From positions 62,001 through 126,000 of the forward strand of contig CDRNVI010000041.1 of NCBI GenBank assembly GCA_977017575.1: a DNA stretch of 64,000 nt, given 5' to 3'. Every line of letters begins with the position of its first letter. Position 1 is the first letter of the stretch. A program made the translations under genes and the position numbers. Shown piece by piece: positions 1-9,385 of the stretch. The DNA is from Paramoeba atlantica. Its lineage: Eukaryota; Discosea. Under the pieces are notes generated by a model. It was given only the letters and a program-made list of their open reading frames with translations. It was not told the DNA's origin and ran no database searches.

Positions 1-5
1 GTAAA

Positions 6-620
6 ATGGACCCATTCACTTTCGATTCAGCTTACGGTTTGCCAATGAGTATATTTCCGCTTTCTTTGCGACGGCTGTGTTTTGGTTTAGTTTGGAACGC
101 GTGCATGCAATGTGATGGTGAACTGAAACATTTGTCGAAACATGCCCCAACTTTAAATACAAGACCTTACGATACTCAAGCAACTTGGACACATTCTTCT
201 CATCACGCGCATGCCGTCCAAGACTTTGGAAGCTCTCGAAATAAACAACCTGATTGGTTGATTTTTAGATCCCATTCCACGACGATATTGAGCCCTACGG
301 AATTTCACTCTCCTTCTACCTTTTTTGTTGCTTTGGCTGGAATAGTAGACAAAGATATACGAATTATGCTTTTCGCGTTGTTTGCATCGTGTCTTGAAAA
401 GAATTCTACAGTGTTGTTCCACACTTGGATTCCACACTTTGGCACTGATGAACTATTGCTTTGCCTAGGAAATGATTCACTGATGAAAGTACTTATACTT
501 TTAGGTCGTGGAGATGACAAACGTGCATACGAAATCGCTAAAAGGGACGACAATGCCACACAATCCGAAGCTGTATGTTTGCGTAAGGTGGTAGAGGAAT
601 TGGGGAAGAGATTCTCTTAA
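6..620 (+). CDS. Hypothetical protein, possibly cut at the left edge
   Basis: A 204-codon reading frame begins with ATG at 6. The codon before it is also open, so the true start may lie outside the window. I recognise no family. The first half is basic and His/Ser-rich. The C-terminal half (about residues 105-204) is more globular, with a hydrophobic stretch near residues 115-130 and a helical charged tail. Same strand as all following host genes, 235 bases upstream of the MetRS start. An overlapping minus-strand frame at 153-437 is probably a shadow. Confidence is moderate because the frame is long for AT-rich DNA and fits the array, but there is no homology support. Confidence 0.5.
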   Translation: MDPFTFDSAYGLPMSIFPLSLRRLCFGLVWNACMQCDGELKHLSKHAPTLNTRPYDTQATWTHSSHHAHAVQDFGSSRNKQPDWLIFRSHSTTILSPTEFHSPSTFFVALAGIVDKDIRIMLFALFASCLEKNSTVLFHTWIPHFGTDELLLCLGNDSLMKVLILLGRGDDKRAYEIAKRDDNATQSEAVCLRKVVEELGKRFS

Positions 621-810
621 AGACTTTGTGTCGAATGTGTATTTCGGAGTGTGCAATACGTGCACTGTTTTAGTTTTTTACTCATTTTTCCTTCGTGCTT
701 GTATGGGTTCATTACATGTGTAGATTCTAGAATTAATTCAACGGATGAGGATTTACATTTTATTCCTGGGCGATAATGAAAATTACAGAAATTTAGATAA
801 TCAAAGTTTA

Positions 811-837
811 TCTCATATTTCTATTCTTAATTTTCAG
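811..837 (+). promoter_or_regulatory. Putative trans-splice acceptor for the MetRS gene
   Basis: A T/C-rich tract (811-835) ends in CAG with AG at 836-837, 18 bases before the ATG at 856. This is the form of a 3' splice site. No matching 5' site or upstream exon is evident, so spliced-leader addition is the likely use. This is inference from spacing and composition. Confidence 0.55.
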
Positions 838-855
838 TAATCGCAGGGTAGAAGG

Positions 856-3105
856 ATGATGACGTTGCGCCTAATCACGAACGCTGCCACATACCACAGC
901 TTTCGCTGTTTGTTAGTCGCGCTGGAGACGAACTGCCAACTCAGCGTATCAGTGTTGTCCCATGAACAAAGCTTTCATTACTTGCTTAGATTGAATTTAC
1001 CAACATCATTCCCCTTGGAGGAAGTGTGGCCTGTCCTTGAGGAGGGTGAGGAAGACGTTCGTACGATAGGTTCAAAAAATGTATATCACCGACTCGCAGA
1101 ATTGAACAGATATTCGGGCAATGAAAATTTACGTCGTTTTCTGGAGTGGGATTCTGAAACCTTTCGAAATACGACTGACGAGGAGTCACAATATGGGAAA
1201 TTAGATTCTAATAATGCGGCGACGATAATTAAAGACCTAGCGGTGAAGTTTCCGTCTGTTTTACAGGATGACACAACCGTTATGAAGTGCTTGCTGTTCG
1301 CCTCCGTGATTCCTCTTGTACCTACACTAGAACACACGAATGCATTGCAGAATGAGGAAGGACACTTTGGTGGGAATCTTCATTCTTGGTTTGAGGCCTT
1401 TTTCAAGACGAATCAAGCATCAATTCGGTCCGGGTTATCTCTTCTGGGAGTGCCAGAGCTTTCCAAACTGGAGTTTTCGCAAAAAGTCCCTCGCTCCCTA
1501 TCCGTGGCAAACTATCCCTTCTACGTCACAACACCCATCTACTATGTTAATGCTGCGCCCCACATCGGTCACATTTACTCTACCTTAGTAGCCGACTGCC
1601 TTGCGCGTTACCATTCTTTAATAGGTGAGGAAAGTTTTTTGTCTACCGGAACGGACGAGCACGGGCAGAAAATTGCAAAAGCTGCCGCAGATAAAAATCA
1701 AACGCCGCAAACGTTTACCGACGACGTCGCGCGCTCCTTCCGGGACTGCTTCGATGAGTGGGATTTTAAATACAACCACTTTGTCCGCACAACCGATCTC
1801 GAGCACGTTTCCCTCGTAGAGAAGCTATGGGAGAGGCTGGTCGACCAAGACGACATTTATCTAGGCACCTATGAGGGCTGGTACTGCGTCTCCGACGAGT
1901 CATTTCTAACTGCCACACAGGTGCGTGAGGAGGCATTACCCGAGGGGACGGGTACGCGCTATCTCTCTGTAGAATCCGGTCACCCCGTACATCGTGTCTC
2001 CGAGCAGAATTACCTGTTTCGACTCTCGAAATATGAAAAACAGCTTTTAGAATGGCTACGCAGCGGTCCGGTAATTTACCCCGAGTTCCGACGACAGGAG
2101 GTTATCCAACTCGTACAAAACGGCCTCTCGGACCTCTCGGTTTCACGAAAGAAATCCGTCTGTGATTGGGCCATTCCCTGTCCAGGAGATCCCGACCACG
2201 TGATTTATGTCTGGCTGGACGCTTTAACCAATTATCTCACCTCGGCGATGCTAACGGATTCGCAAACGTCGCACCGAGAACTCTGTGCGCACCCGAGTGG
2301 TTTCGCTCGATGGCCCGGGACCCATGTGCTGGGGAAAGACATTTTAAAATTCCATGCCGTCTATTGGCCAGCGTTTCTGTTCGCCCTGGGCTACGCCCCC
2401 CCTCGAAAACTGATTGTCCACGGCTGGTGGACCAATGAGGGTAGGAAAATTAGCAAGAGCCTCGGGAACGCCTTTGACCCGCGGGAAAAAGTCGAGCGCT
2501 ACGGTCTGGACCCGATCAAGTACTTCCTGCTCCGGGAGTGCTCGTTTAAGGATGACGGGGACTACTCCGATGGTGCCATGGTCTCTCGGTTGAATGGAGA
2601 ACTCGCGGATACGTTAGGGAATCTGGTGTTACGATGCGTCAGTGTGAAGCTTGTGCCCCAACGTGTGGTCCCAACCCCCGGGAGCTACACCCCCCATGAT
2701 GTACTGATGCGTGATGAAACTGAGAGGCTTGTGGGACGCTTTGATGGGGCTTTCCGGATGGGGGACCTGCAGACGGGAGTGAAGGTCGTGTTTGAGGTGC
2801 TAAGATGTGTGAATGCGTATACAACCCATATGGAGCCTTGGAAAGTGATACGGAAGGATACCGCGAGGGCAGGTACGATACTCTACGTGATGCAGGACTG
2901 CCTCCGGATCAGCGCACTTCTGTTGGGGTGTGTGATGCCTGACGTTTGTGATCGTGTGATGCAACAGCTTGGGGTTTCGGAGAAGCCAGAGTTAATCCGA
3001 GGACGTGACGCACTTCGGTTTGGCAAACTGCCTCCTGGAACTCCGTTGGGCGAAACACAGCCACCTTTGTTTCAGAAAATTGTGGAAGGCAAAGTTCCAA
3101 AGTGA
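856..3105 (+). CDS. MARS: Methionyl-tRNA synthetase with N-terminal GST-like domain
   Basis: Charges tRNA-Met with methionine using ATP. The 749-residue protein has two parts. Residues 1-200 resemble the GST-like domain of animal MARS1, including an HSWF helix near residue 178. From about 226 on it is a class I catalytic core with HIGH at 236-239 and KISKS at 531-535, then the anticodon-binding helical domain. The core is of bacterial/mitochondrial type (TPIYYVNAAPHIGH, GTDEHGQK) and lacks the zinc-knuckle insertion of cytosolic eukaryotic enzymes. Kinetoplastids are known to have a single MetRS of this type with an N-terminal extension of about 200-240 residues that joins a multi-synthetase complex. 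No targeting peptide precedes the GST-like part, so a cytosolic role is inferred. The start follows a good splice acceptor. Confidence 0.95.
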   Translation: MMTLRLITNAATYHSFRCLLVALETNCQLSVSVLSHEQSFHYLLRLNLPTSFPLEEVWPVLEEGEEDVRTIGSKNVYHRLAELNRYSGNENLRRFLEWDSETFRNTTDEESQYGKLDSNNAATIIKDLAVKFPSVLQDDTTVMKCLLFASVIPLVPTLEHTNALQNEEGHFGGNLHSWFEAFFKTNQASIRSGLSLLGVPELSKLEFSQKVPRSLSVANYPFYVTTPIYYVNAAPHIGHIYSTLVADCLARYHSLIGEESFLSTGTDEHGQKIAKAAADKNQTPQTFTDDVARSFRDCFDEWDFKYNHFVRTTDLEHVSLVEKLWERLVDQDDIYLGTYEGWYCVSDESFLTATQVREEALPEGTGTRYLSVESGHPVHRVSEQNYLFRLSKYEKQLLEWLRSGPVIYPEFRRQEVIQLVQNGLSDLSVSRKKSVCDWAIPCPGDPDHVIYVWLDALTNYLTSAMLTDSQTSHRELCAHPSGFARWPGTHVLGKDILKFHAVYWPAFLFALGYAPPRKLIVHGWWTNEGRKISKSLGNAFDPREKVERYGLDPIKYFLLRECSFKDDGDYSDGAMVSRLNGELADTLGNLVLRCVSVKLVPQRVVPTPGSYTPHDVLMRDETERLVGRFDGAFRMGDLQTGVKVVFEVLRCVNAYTTHMEPWKVIRKDTARAGTILYVMQDCLRISALLLGCVMPDVCDRVMQQLGVSEKPELIRGRDALRFGKLPPGTPLGETQPPLFQKIVEGKVPK

Positions 3106-3376
3106 GATACATTTGTGTCCATACTTTCCTGACACCAACGGTGTATAGCTCATACTGAAAGAAATTGAAAGCCCTTCTGTTATACTCGAATATTTTAAAG
3201 CTTCAAAATTTTGCTTTTATTATGATGACCTGTAATATGCAGCACTGGAAAAGACCAGAACGCAATGTATTCTCGTTGTAGGAAGAACTTGTATTCATGG
3301 TGATCTTCTAGCATTTTCCATTACAAACCTGTACAAATTATTGAACCTTTACTTTAAATGCTTGAAAAGGCAAAAA

Positions 3377-4192
3377 ATGGATATGCTAACCGAATCGTCG
3401 CCTGCAAACTGCGATTTGTGCATATGCGTTTTGTTTCCTAGTTGTCGACCCGATCCTTTTAGACTTGTCCTGCCACAACTTCCTTCCGGCGACAGAATAA
3501 ATGAAGTGATCGAAGGAATACAAAAACTCGTACCAACCTCTGGCGATGCCAAATTGTGGAAAATATTCATTTGTCTCTCGATTTCAAATCTTCGCCTCTG
3601 TACGTCAGCAGATATCGTACATGGATGTCGTTTATATGTTACCACGATACAGGAGGCGGAAAGCAACTTGATGCTACGAAACCTTGTAAAATCAGGAGGA
3701 CCTCCCGAAGCATCCGAGGCTTCAACTAAAACTGGTGTAATTGAGAGCATAGAAGACGTGAATTCGGAATCTGTAAAGAATGCAGAGTCCCTCAAAACGG
3801 CAACCACGCATCTATCGATTCCCAAATCAATGATCCATGCCGTGGCATTAGCCCATCGGATGCCTGAAATGAAAATGACGGATCGTCCAGAGGACATAAT
3901 TGCTCGTCTCACAACTCTGAGTGATGTGATAAAAGCGATACCGTCTATTTCTGTTGCATCTCTTCCGGGTCGCTTTCTTTGTGTGCGATGTCGTTCCCTC
4001 CGAATGGATCCGTGGATCGCACATTGTTGTGGTGCCTTTCTGTGCCGTCCATGTGTGATGCTCTCAAAATCATCTTGTGTGGGATGTGAACAAACGAACG
4101 TACCGCAATATGCTCCCACTAGAGACACAGTGAGTCTTAGACAGTTGTATAATTGTCTTCTTGAAAAAGTAAAGTCGATAAATGTAGGGTAA
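3377..4192 (+). CDS. C4C4 RING-finger protein, RBBP6/Mpe1-like
   Basis: The first ATG is at 3377 (271 residues). A C-terminal RING spans residues 202-237 with all-cysteine ligands (CVRC, HCCGAFLCRPC, CVGC) and is followed by a leucine-rich helix. This C4C4 spacing, and the sequence before and after it, resemble the RING of RBBP6/Mpe1, the ubiquitin-ligase-like subunit of the mRNA cleavage and polyadenylation factor. In that family the N-terminus is a ubiquitin-like DWNN domain and a zinc knuckle precedes the RING. Residues 10-95 here could be a very divergent DWNN fold, but I cannot confirm it, and I see no CCHC knuckle. CNOT4-type C4C4 RINGs are the alternative. A role in pre-mRNA 3' processing is inference. 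The overlapping minus-strand frame of 259 codons is a shadow. Confidence 0.6.
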   Translation: MDMLTESSPANCDLCICVLFPSCRPDPFRLVLPQLPSGDRINEVIEGIQKLVPTSGDAKLWKIFICLSISNLRLCTSADIVHGCRLYVTTIQEAESNLMLRNLVKSGGPPEASEASTKTGVIESIEDVNSESVKNAESLKTATTHLSIPKSMIHAVALAHRMPEMKMTDRPEDIIARLTTLSDVIKAIPSISVASLPGRFLCVRCRSLRMDPWIAHCCGAFLCRPCVMLSKSSCVGCEQTNVPQYAPTRDTVSLRQLYNCLLEKVKSINVG

Positions 4193-4407
4193 TGACCTCT
4201 TACGCTTGTGTATGCCTTATCCTAGGTTCATGTAGAGTCTCAACTACGTTAGGGTAACTGTAGGGAAGACGTAGTTGTATGTCAAAAAGAAAGTAATTTA
4301 CTTCTGTGGTACTAGTATGCAGTTGTACAGGAATTGATTTACTCAGATGTGTTTATGTGTATGCTTATGTAAGTGAACCTCGGACGTATTTTCCTACGTG
4401 GCAGAAA

Positions 4408-5991
4408 ATGCGCGGCTTCCGTCTTCTTTTTCTGACTCTTGTCACCAGGACGTCACTGCTGTTTTTTGCGATCTTGTCGCACAAGGTGTTGGATGACTAT
4501 GACTTGTCTACAGCGATGACAATGAGAGAGATGCAACAGGCTCCACATTCGTTTCTTGAAAACGATCCTAAAGAAGATAACGTTTCGGGAGACGTACCTG
4601 CATTGGGCTATGTTGAATTACTCGCCCATACTTTTAACTGGGACAGTGTTTTCTTTACCGATATCGCACATCGAGAGCAGCACATGAGATTGAACTATGA
4701 GAAAAATCAAACCGTTTCTTCCCGTTGCAAGGTCTCTGTATCGACTCTGTATAATTTCTGTTCGCATTACACAGCACCCTACCCGTTTGTACACTACTTT
4801 GCCTTCTATCCAGGATACCCTGCCTTGCTCTCTCGCCTCTGTTCATTCACTTCTTGGTTTCCAATCTGTGCTCTGGGACTCAACATAGGGATGTATTTCT
4901 TCTCTGCACTGGGACTTTTCAAACTAACCAGTTTGATCTTTCACAGTGAACCAATGTCGGATTTATCAACTCTTTTTTACCTTCTCTCTCCCGCGGGTAT
5001 ATTCACACAAGCAGCGTATTGTGATGTCATGTACGCATGTCTTAGTAACTGGGGATGTTATTTTTTATTGCTTTGCTGGGAGGCCTATTTTCATCGCTCT
5101 ACAAGACGACCCCCAAACAAATGGCGTAAACCTGTGCAATACAGTATTTTTGCTAGCGCGGCTACACTTTGCTTTTTAGGTGCTAGTACAATACGATCGA
5201 ATGGAATGCTGAATGTGTTATATTTCTTCTATGGCGGATATTTAATCGGTACCGAAACGCTGTACTGCTTTTTTCGGTGTCGGAAGGATACGTTTCAGAA
5301 ATGGAAAGAGCTCCTTTCTGGGGCTACGGCTATGATCGTCATGGGTGTATGTGCCGCAATTACGACTATTCCTTTTTTCCTGTTTCAGTATTGCGCACAG
5401 CGCGAATGTTGTCCAACAGATGATTTAGTAAATTACAATTCTACAGTTTTCGGAAAGGATGATAGCCACATGCCTTGTGGTGTTCCCTTTTATGCTTTCT
5501 ATTCCTCGATACAGAGCCAATATTGGAATGTTGGTTTCTTGTCTCAATTTCAATATTCACAATTGTTAAATTTGGTCATTGCGTTGCCCACCCTCTTCGT
5601 GGTTGTGTGGGGCCTCAAAAGAAAGGGCTTGAGTCTCCCGTTGAATCCAATTATTTTACTATGGAATAGTGTCTGGCGAATAGAAAAATCCAGCATCCCT
5701 AATCGAGTGGTTATCAAAAATCAGGCACATCTGATATCAGAAAAGGACGTAGAGCAACATTATCACTTGGCGTGCAATCTTATGCTTCTTGTTAACACTG
5801 CGATAGCTTTATTTCTAGTACACTTTCAAGTCATTCCCCGTTTTTTGTTTAGTTTGCCTTCCGTACAGTGGATCTTATCAAATTTGTACATCGGGTCGCC
5901 ACCACGTGCAAGACACGTGTTGTTTTCATATCTTTTGCTATGGAACATTTTGGGGATTGTGTTGCATAGCAATTTTTACCCATGGACGTAA
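4408..5991 (+). CDS. PIGV: GPI mannosyltransferase 2 (PIG-V/Gpi18)
   Basis: Adds the second mannose to the GPI-anchor precursor in the ER lumen. The protein begins with a hydrophobic segment (LLFLTLVTRTSLLFFAILS) followed by DDYDLS, as in fungal Gpi18. It has the luminal WD motif (W78-D79, NWDSVFFTDIA) and the conserved FAFYPGYP motif near residue 132. About 8-9 membrane segments follow, with a family-typical length of 527 residues. I place the start at ATG 4408; the frame stays open upstream to a GTG at 4306, but that would add a non-conserved leader. A tract ending in GGCAG with AG at 4403-4404 lies directly before the ATG. Confidence 0.9.
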   Translation: MRGFRLLFLTLVTRTSLLFFAILSHKVLDDYDLSTAMTMREMQQAPHSFLENDPKEDNVSGDVPALGYVELLAHTFNWDSVFFTDIAHREQHMRLNYEKNQTVSSRCKVSVSTLYNFCSHYTAPYPFVHYFAFYPGYPALLSRLCSFTSWFPICALGLNIGMYFFSALGLFKLTSLIFHSEPMSDLSTLFYLLSPAGIFTQAAYCDVMYACLSNWGCYFLLLCWEAYFHRSTRRPPNKWRKPVQYSIFASAATLCFLGASTIRSNGMLNVLYFFYGGYLIGTETLYCFFRCRKDTFQKWKELLSGATAMIVMGVCAAITTIPFFLFQYCAQRECCPTDDLVNYNSTVFGKDDSHMPCGVPFYAFYSSIQSQYWNVGFLSQFQYSQLLNLVIALPTLFVVVWGLKRKGLSLPLNPIILLWNSVWRIEKSSIPNRVVIKNQAHLISEKDVEQHYHLACNLMLLVNTAIALFLVHFQVIPRFLFSLPSVQWILSNLYIGSPPRARHVLFSYLLLWNILGIVLHSNFYPWT

Positions 5992-6243
5992 TCACGCCTT
6001 TGTATATCACGCCTGTGTGACATCATCTCCAAAGAGCGGTATCCACTTGAGTATTATTTATTCCTTGTACTGTGCTGACGAACTCGCAAGTGTGAACGTG
6101 GGGGACATGGGGCAGGAATGACCCACCTTCGTTAGTTTCGCCATTTTTTACAAGTTCAGCGTCATGTAAAACATTAATTTTTCTATCGTCGATGCTCTTA
6201 TTTGTTATTTTCTTTAATAAATTTTCATAAGAATTTTTTTTAT

Positions 6244-6525
6244 ATGATGCTGCCAATGGCACGTCGTGAAAGCCATCGTGAAAACGAGTCAGAGAATATA
6301 GGAATGGCTGGAATTCAGTTGGGCCAGCCGAACGTAACAGGATTAGACCCAACGAGAACAATATACGATTTACGTATGCAGGACAGACTAGGGCAGTGCG
6401 GTCGCCGAGGCGAAAATCGCGTTTCCATAGCACTTGAAACCCATAACAACAGCCTAATCGATATTGAATGGAGCGATTATCAAAATCTTCCGGACGAAGT
6501 AGATCATCCGGCACACCTTGTGTGA
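6244..6525 (+). CDS. Small hypothetical protein
   Basis: A 93-residue frame with tandem ATGs at 6244 and 6247 (another at 6256). It is preceded by a T-rich tract with AG at 6230-6231. The product is hydrophilic with no signal peptide or membrane segment: Arg/Glu-rich at first, then a mixed region containing TIYDLRMQDRLG and an acidic C-terminus. I recognise no family. It sits in the gap between PIGV and the ORC3-like gene, in the shared direction. A minus-strand frame (6023-6568, 181 codons) overlaps it, so the coding strand is not certain. Confidence 0.35.
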   Translation: MMLPMARRESHRENESENIGMAGIQLGQPNVTGLDPTRTIYDLRMQDRLGQCGRRGENRVSIALETHNNSLIDIEWSDYQNLPDEVDHPAHLV

Positions 6526-6853
6526 TTACTTTTATACGAATATTACGTAATGCAAGGAATACAAACATGCGATCATATTATATGGCTATGGTGCATACAT
6601 CTATTCAATTTGTGTGCTCTTTTAATTCTGATTTTGTTGCGCGCACGCTACAAGACGTCCCCTGTGCGTCGGGAGGATATACTGTAATATTCATGCTGTA
6701 GCTCACCACAATAGATAAATCTGTATCAAGTGATGTACCTCCATAATGTAGCCCAAAGGTATGATACACTTCACTTACGTGATGAGCGACTCACTTTTAT
6801 ATAGTAAAAAAAATATTAATCTTTTTCGTTGAGATGCAGGCTTTCGAGAGTAA
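6526..6853 (+). other. Spacer with putative splice acceptor
   Basis: 328 bases without a convincing gene. The last 25 bases hold a T/C-rich run ending in GCAG (AG at 6838-6839), 15 bases before the next ATG, probably the trans-splice acceptor of the ORC3-like gene. Nothing else stands out. Confidence 0.5.
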
Positions 6854-9223
6854 ATGGATCTTAGCGATCTCGCGAACTCGATAGAGCGATGCGCGTTCGA
6901 TTCGTTGAGGAACTGCTTGCGACCTCCTTGTGCCGACTTAATAACGAAGTTACAGGAGCAATATTATGCGAACAGCTCACTATTTCTGCAGGATAGTTCC
7001 GGAATTTTATGCGACCTTTCTCTTGTGCTTTTTCCCATTGAAGATAATGTTCCGCTTGATATATTATACGAAACTCTCCAAGTCCAGTTGAAAGATGAAT
7101 ATTCTAGTTCTAACACAGCCTTCAGTTGTCCAGTGAATGGCATTTCGAGAGCAACCAGGGAAAGAATGCAGTCCCTATATGACGTCATATTTCCACCACC
7201 TTCGAAGATTAATCAGAAAGAACTGTCTTATCGTATAGCGAGAGAGAAATGCAAAGCAGCCTATGGGGGGAAACGGCGCAAAATCGTAAATCAAGATTTT
7301 TCAATGAATCGTGAAAACTGTCATTCGCCGAACTCTGAAAAATACAATCAAGATTTTCTCTTTGGATCTTCTCAAAGACTTCGCCGATTTGATGTGAAAT
7401 CACGAGGTTTGCATTATCCTATTGGCAACCTCTCCTCTCTATTTATGTGGGACGTGATTTCTCAACAAGAAAGTAGTGAGCAGCTTCAACACATTGTATT
7501 TTTAGACGCTTCTAAGCATGAGGATTCTGTGTTCTATTTTCTCGAGTTCCTAAGGCATATCCAAGAGCTCATAACGCTTTGTAGCCTTCAAGGCATCCCT
7601 ACACCTCCGCTTAAGTTACAATTATGGATCTCACAAAACTCATCCCAGACGGCTGGATGTAATACCAAGTTAGATTCCTATTGGCACATATTTGCTCCTG
7701 TTAAGACACCGAAAACCATCCGTACTCGGTTTCCATCACCTCTATCGGTCTTCCCTCTTTCGTCAATCGTACGTTTTGACTCCTGTCACTTTTTATGTGA
7801 ATTTCTGGCCCATTGGGTATTTCACAGCCCTGTGGTGGTAAGATTTTCCCATGATCTGCTTCGCCACCTGGGCATTACTTTACAGCTCCATGGGGTAACT
7901 TCCTTTATTTCACTTTGTGTGTCGTGTATTTTGACACATGCATCGGTCTACGGAGTGGTCAGTGGGACCAATGACTCTGAAGCACACAAAAAGCATTCCA
8001 AAAGCAGGAAGAAAGGCAGTAAGGGTAAACAATCACCTTTTAAGAATTCGAATGTCGCTGCGGCGCAAGACAAAAGCCAAACGGACGATGGAACAGAGTC
8101 TCTTTGGCTATACACGTTTCACTACTTTCGCAACAGAGAAGTATCCTTACAAATGATGGGTAAAATTATTCTCTGGATTACAGCAAGGGAAAGAGAAATT
8201 TCATCCTATTTGGAAGACAAAGACTGGGATCTCTCTATGTTGGAACAAGAATTTCTTCAGTCTTTCGGTGAACAGCTGATTGAGAACGTAGACTTCAGTC
8301 ATCTAGCACAGTACGAGCGCACAAGTACTCAGCCTAGGATGCCATCGAGTAACGAACGCCGACAAGCTCAAGATTACAACGAGAACGATACATATTCTGC
8401 AGAGGATACGCTTTTGCACGACTTTCTTGCCGAAGCCGCGACGTTGTGCTCTAGGCTGTGCCTGTGCTGCAAACGAACATTATCAGAAAACATTCCTCAA
8501 CGCTTTACCATTCGGTGCGATGCGCTACGTTTGCTTTGCCGTCACAGTCACGCCGCCTTTCCCTTTCCTACTGGTGAACCTGAGATGAACACAATGGCAG
8601 GTGTAAATGCAGGACCAAGCAGAAATCCCGATTTAGTAGAATCCTGTCATGACTTTCACGCTCACGGGATCGGATCCGTTCACTCTACTCGAGGAAGCCG
8701 GTCCACTTCACACATACGCGATATCAAACAAATGCTGTGGGAGGGCAACGAACACTATGCATTAGAGGCATTAAAGGATTCTTCGCATAAGGAGGAAGAA
8801 GTCTCGTGGTTAAGATACGTCATCATATGGTTGATTCACAAGAGCCAAGGTTGGAATAGCGCTGCGGGTCAATCGTTCTCTGTAGGTTCTGAAGCAAAAA
8901 CCGGAGTAAAAGTTACACACATGCCCTTGGTAGAACTTTTGAAAGCGATCGAAACCGATTATAGTAGTCTGAAACAACGCGAAGACAAGCCAAAAGTGGG
9001 ACCAAAGAGCAGCGTGGGAAAGGTTGCTCGGGCGACACGGAAAAAATCTTCAGATCTCAGGAGTGAAACAAGTTTCAGCAATTGGCTGTTTGCCTTGACG
9101 TATCTCAGCAAGGCAATGGAGGGCCTCATAACATGGAGTAGTACAGACACTTTTGTAAGTTCCGAAACTGATCTTGAGAGTGTTGCAGTAGATTGGTCTG
9201 CTCTTGCATTCCATTTTAGCTGA
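6854..9223 (+). CDS. Possible origin recognition complex subunit 3-like protein
   Basis: A 789-residue hydrophilic protein. The region of residues about 205-375 recalls ORC3. It has a segment ending in HIVFLDASK, helices corresponding to the ORC3 FLxxL region, and then a stretch in which VVRFSHDLLRHLG and the following HGVTSFISL..ILTHAS can be aligned with the conserved winged-helix-proximal part of ORC3. A Lys/Ser-rich low-complexity linker sits at about 378-400, followed by a helical C-terminal half with a CLCCKRTL segment. If correct, it would be a structural, non-ATPase part of the replication origin complex in the nucleus. Kinetoplastid ORC subunits are very divergent, so a weak match is expected, but the assignment is tentative. 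Confidence 0.4.
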   Translation: MDLSDLANSIERCAFDSLRNCLRPPCADLITKLQEQYYANSSLFLQDSSGILCDLSLVLFPIEDNVPLDILYETLQVQLKDEYSSSNTAFSCPVNGISRATRERMQSLYDVIFPPPSKINQKELSYRIAREKCKAAYGGKRRKIVNQDFSMNRENCHSPNSEKYNQDFLFGSSQRLRRFDVKSRGLHYPIGNLSSLFMWDVISQQESSEQLQHIVFLDASKHEDSVFYFLEFLRHIQELITLCSLQGIPTPPLKLQLWISQNSSQTAGCNTKLDSYWHIFAPVKTPKTIRTRFPSPLSVFPLSSIVRFDSCHFLCEFLAHWVFHSPVVVRFSHDLLRHLGITLQLHGVTSFISLCVSCILTHASVYGVVSGTNDSEAHKKHSKSRKKGSKGKQSPFKNSNVAAAQDKSQTDDGTESLWLYTFHYFRNREVSLQMMGKIILWITAREREISSYLEDKDWDLSMLEQEFLQSFGEQLIENVDFSHLAQYERTSTQPRMPSSNERRQAQDYNENDTYSAEDTLLHDFLAEAATLCSRLCLCCKRTLSENIPQRFTIRCDALRLLCRHSHAAFPFPTGEPEMNTMAGVNAGPSRNPDLVESCHDFHAHGIGSVHSTRGSRSTSHIRDIKQMLWEGNEHYALEALKDSSHKEEEVSWLRYVIIWLIHKSQGWNSAAGQSFSVGSEAKTGVKVTHMPLVELLKAIETDYSSLKQREDKPKVGPKSSVGKVARATRKKSSDLRSETSFSNWLFALTYLSKAMEGLITWSSTDTFVSSETDLESVAVDWSALAFHFS

Positions 9224-9385
9224 ATGCTGACATATCGACCTATCGTTTAACAGCAGCAGCAATCTATATCGCAACATAATTCTACTTTCTTATATATTCC
9301 GCACCCCTTTTATTGGATCACTAAGTGGTTGCCGTTTTACACACCAAAAATATGCATTTGATGCCATTTTTTTCTCTAATCGGTT

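Noticed and set aside
3349-4128. 259-codon minus-strand frame opposite the RING gene
   Set aside because: No domain recognisable, against the array direction; the + strand has an intact C4C4 RING.
6854-9223. Confident ORC3 assignment
   Set aside because: Only one region aligns by eye and no ATPase or clear winged-helix landmarks are present, so it is listed as tentative.
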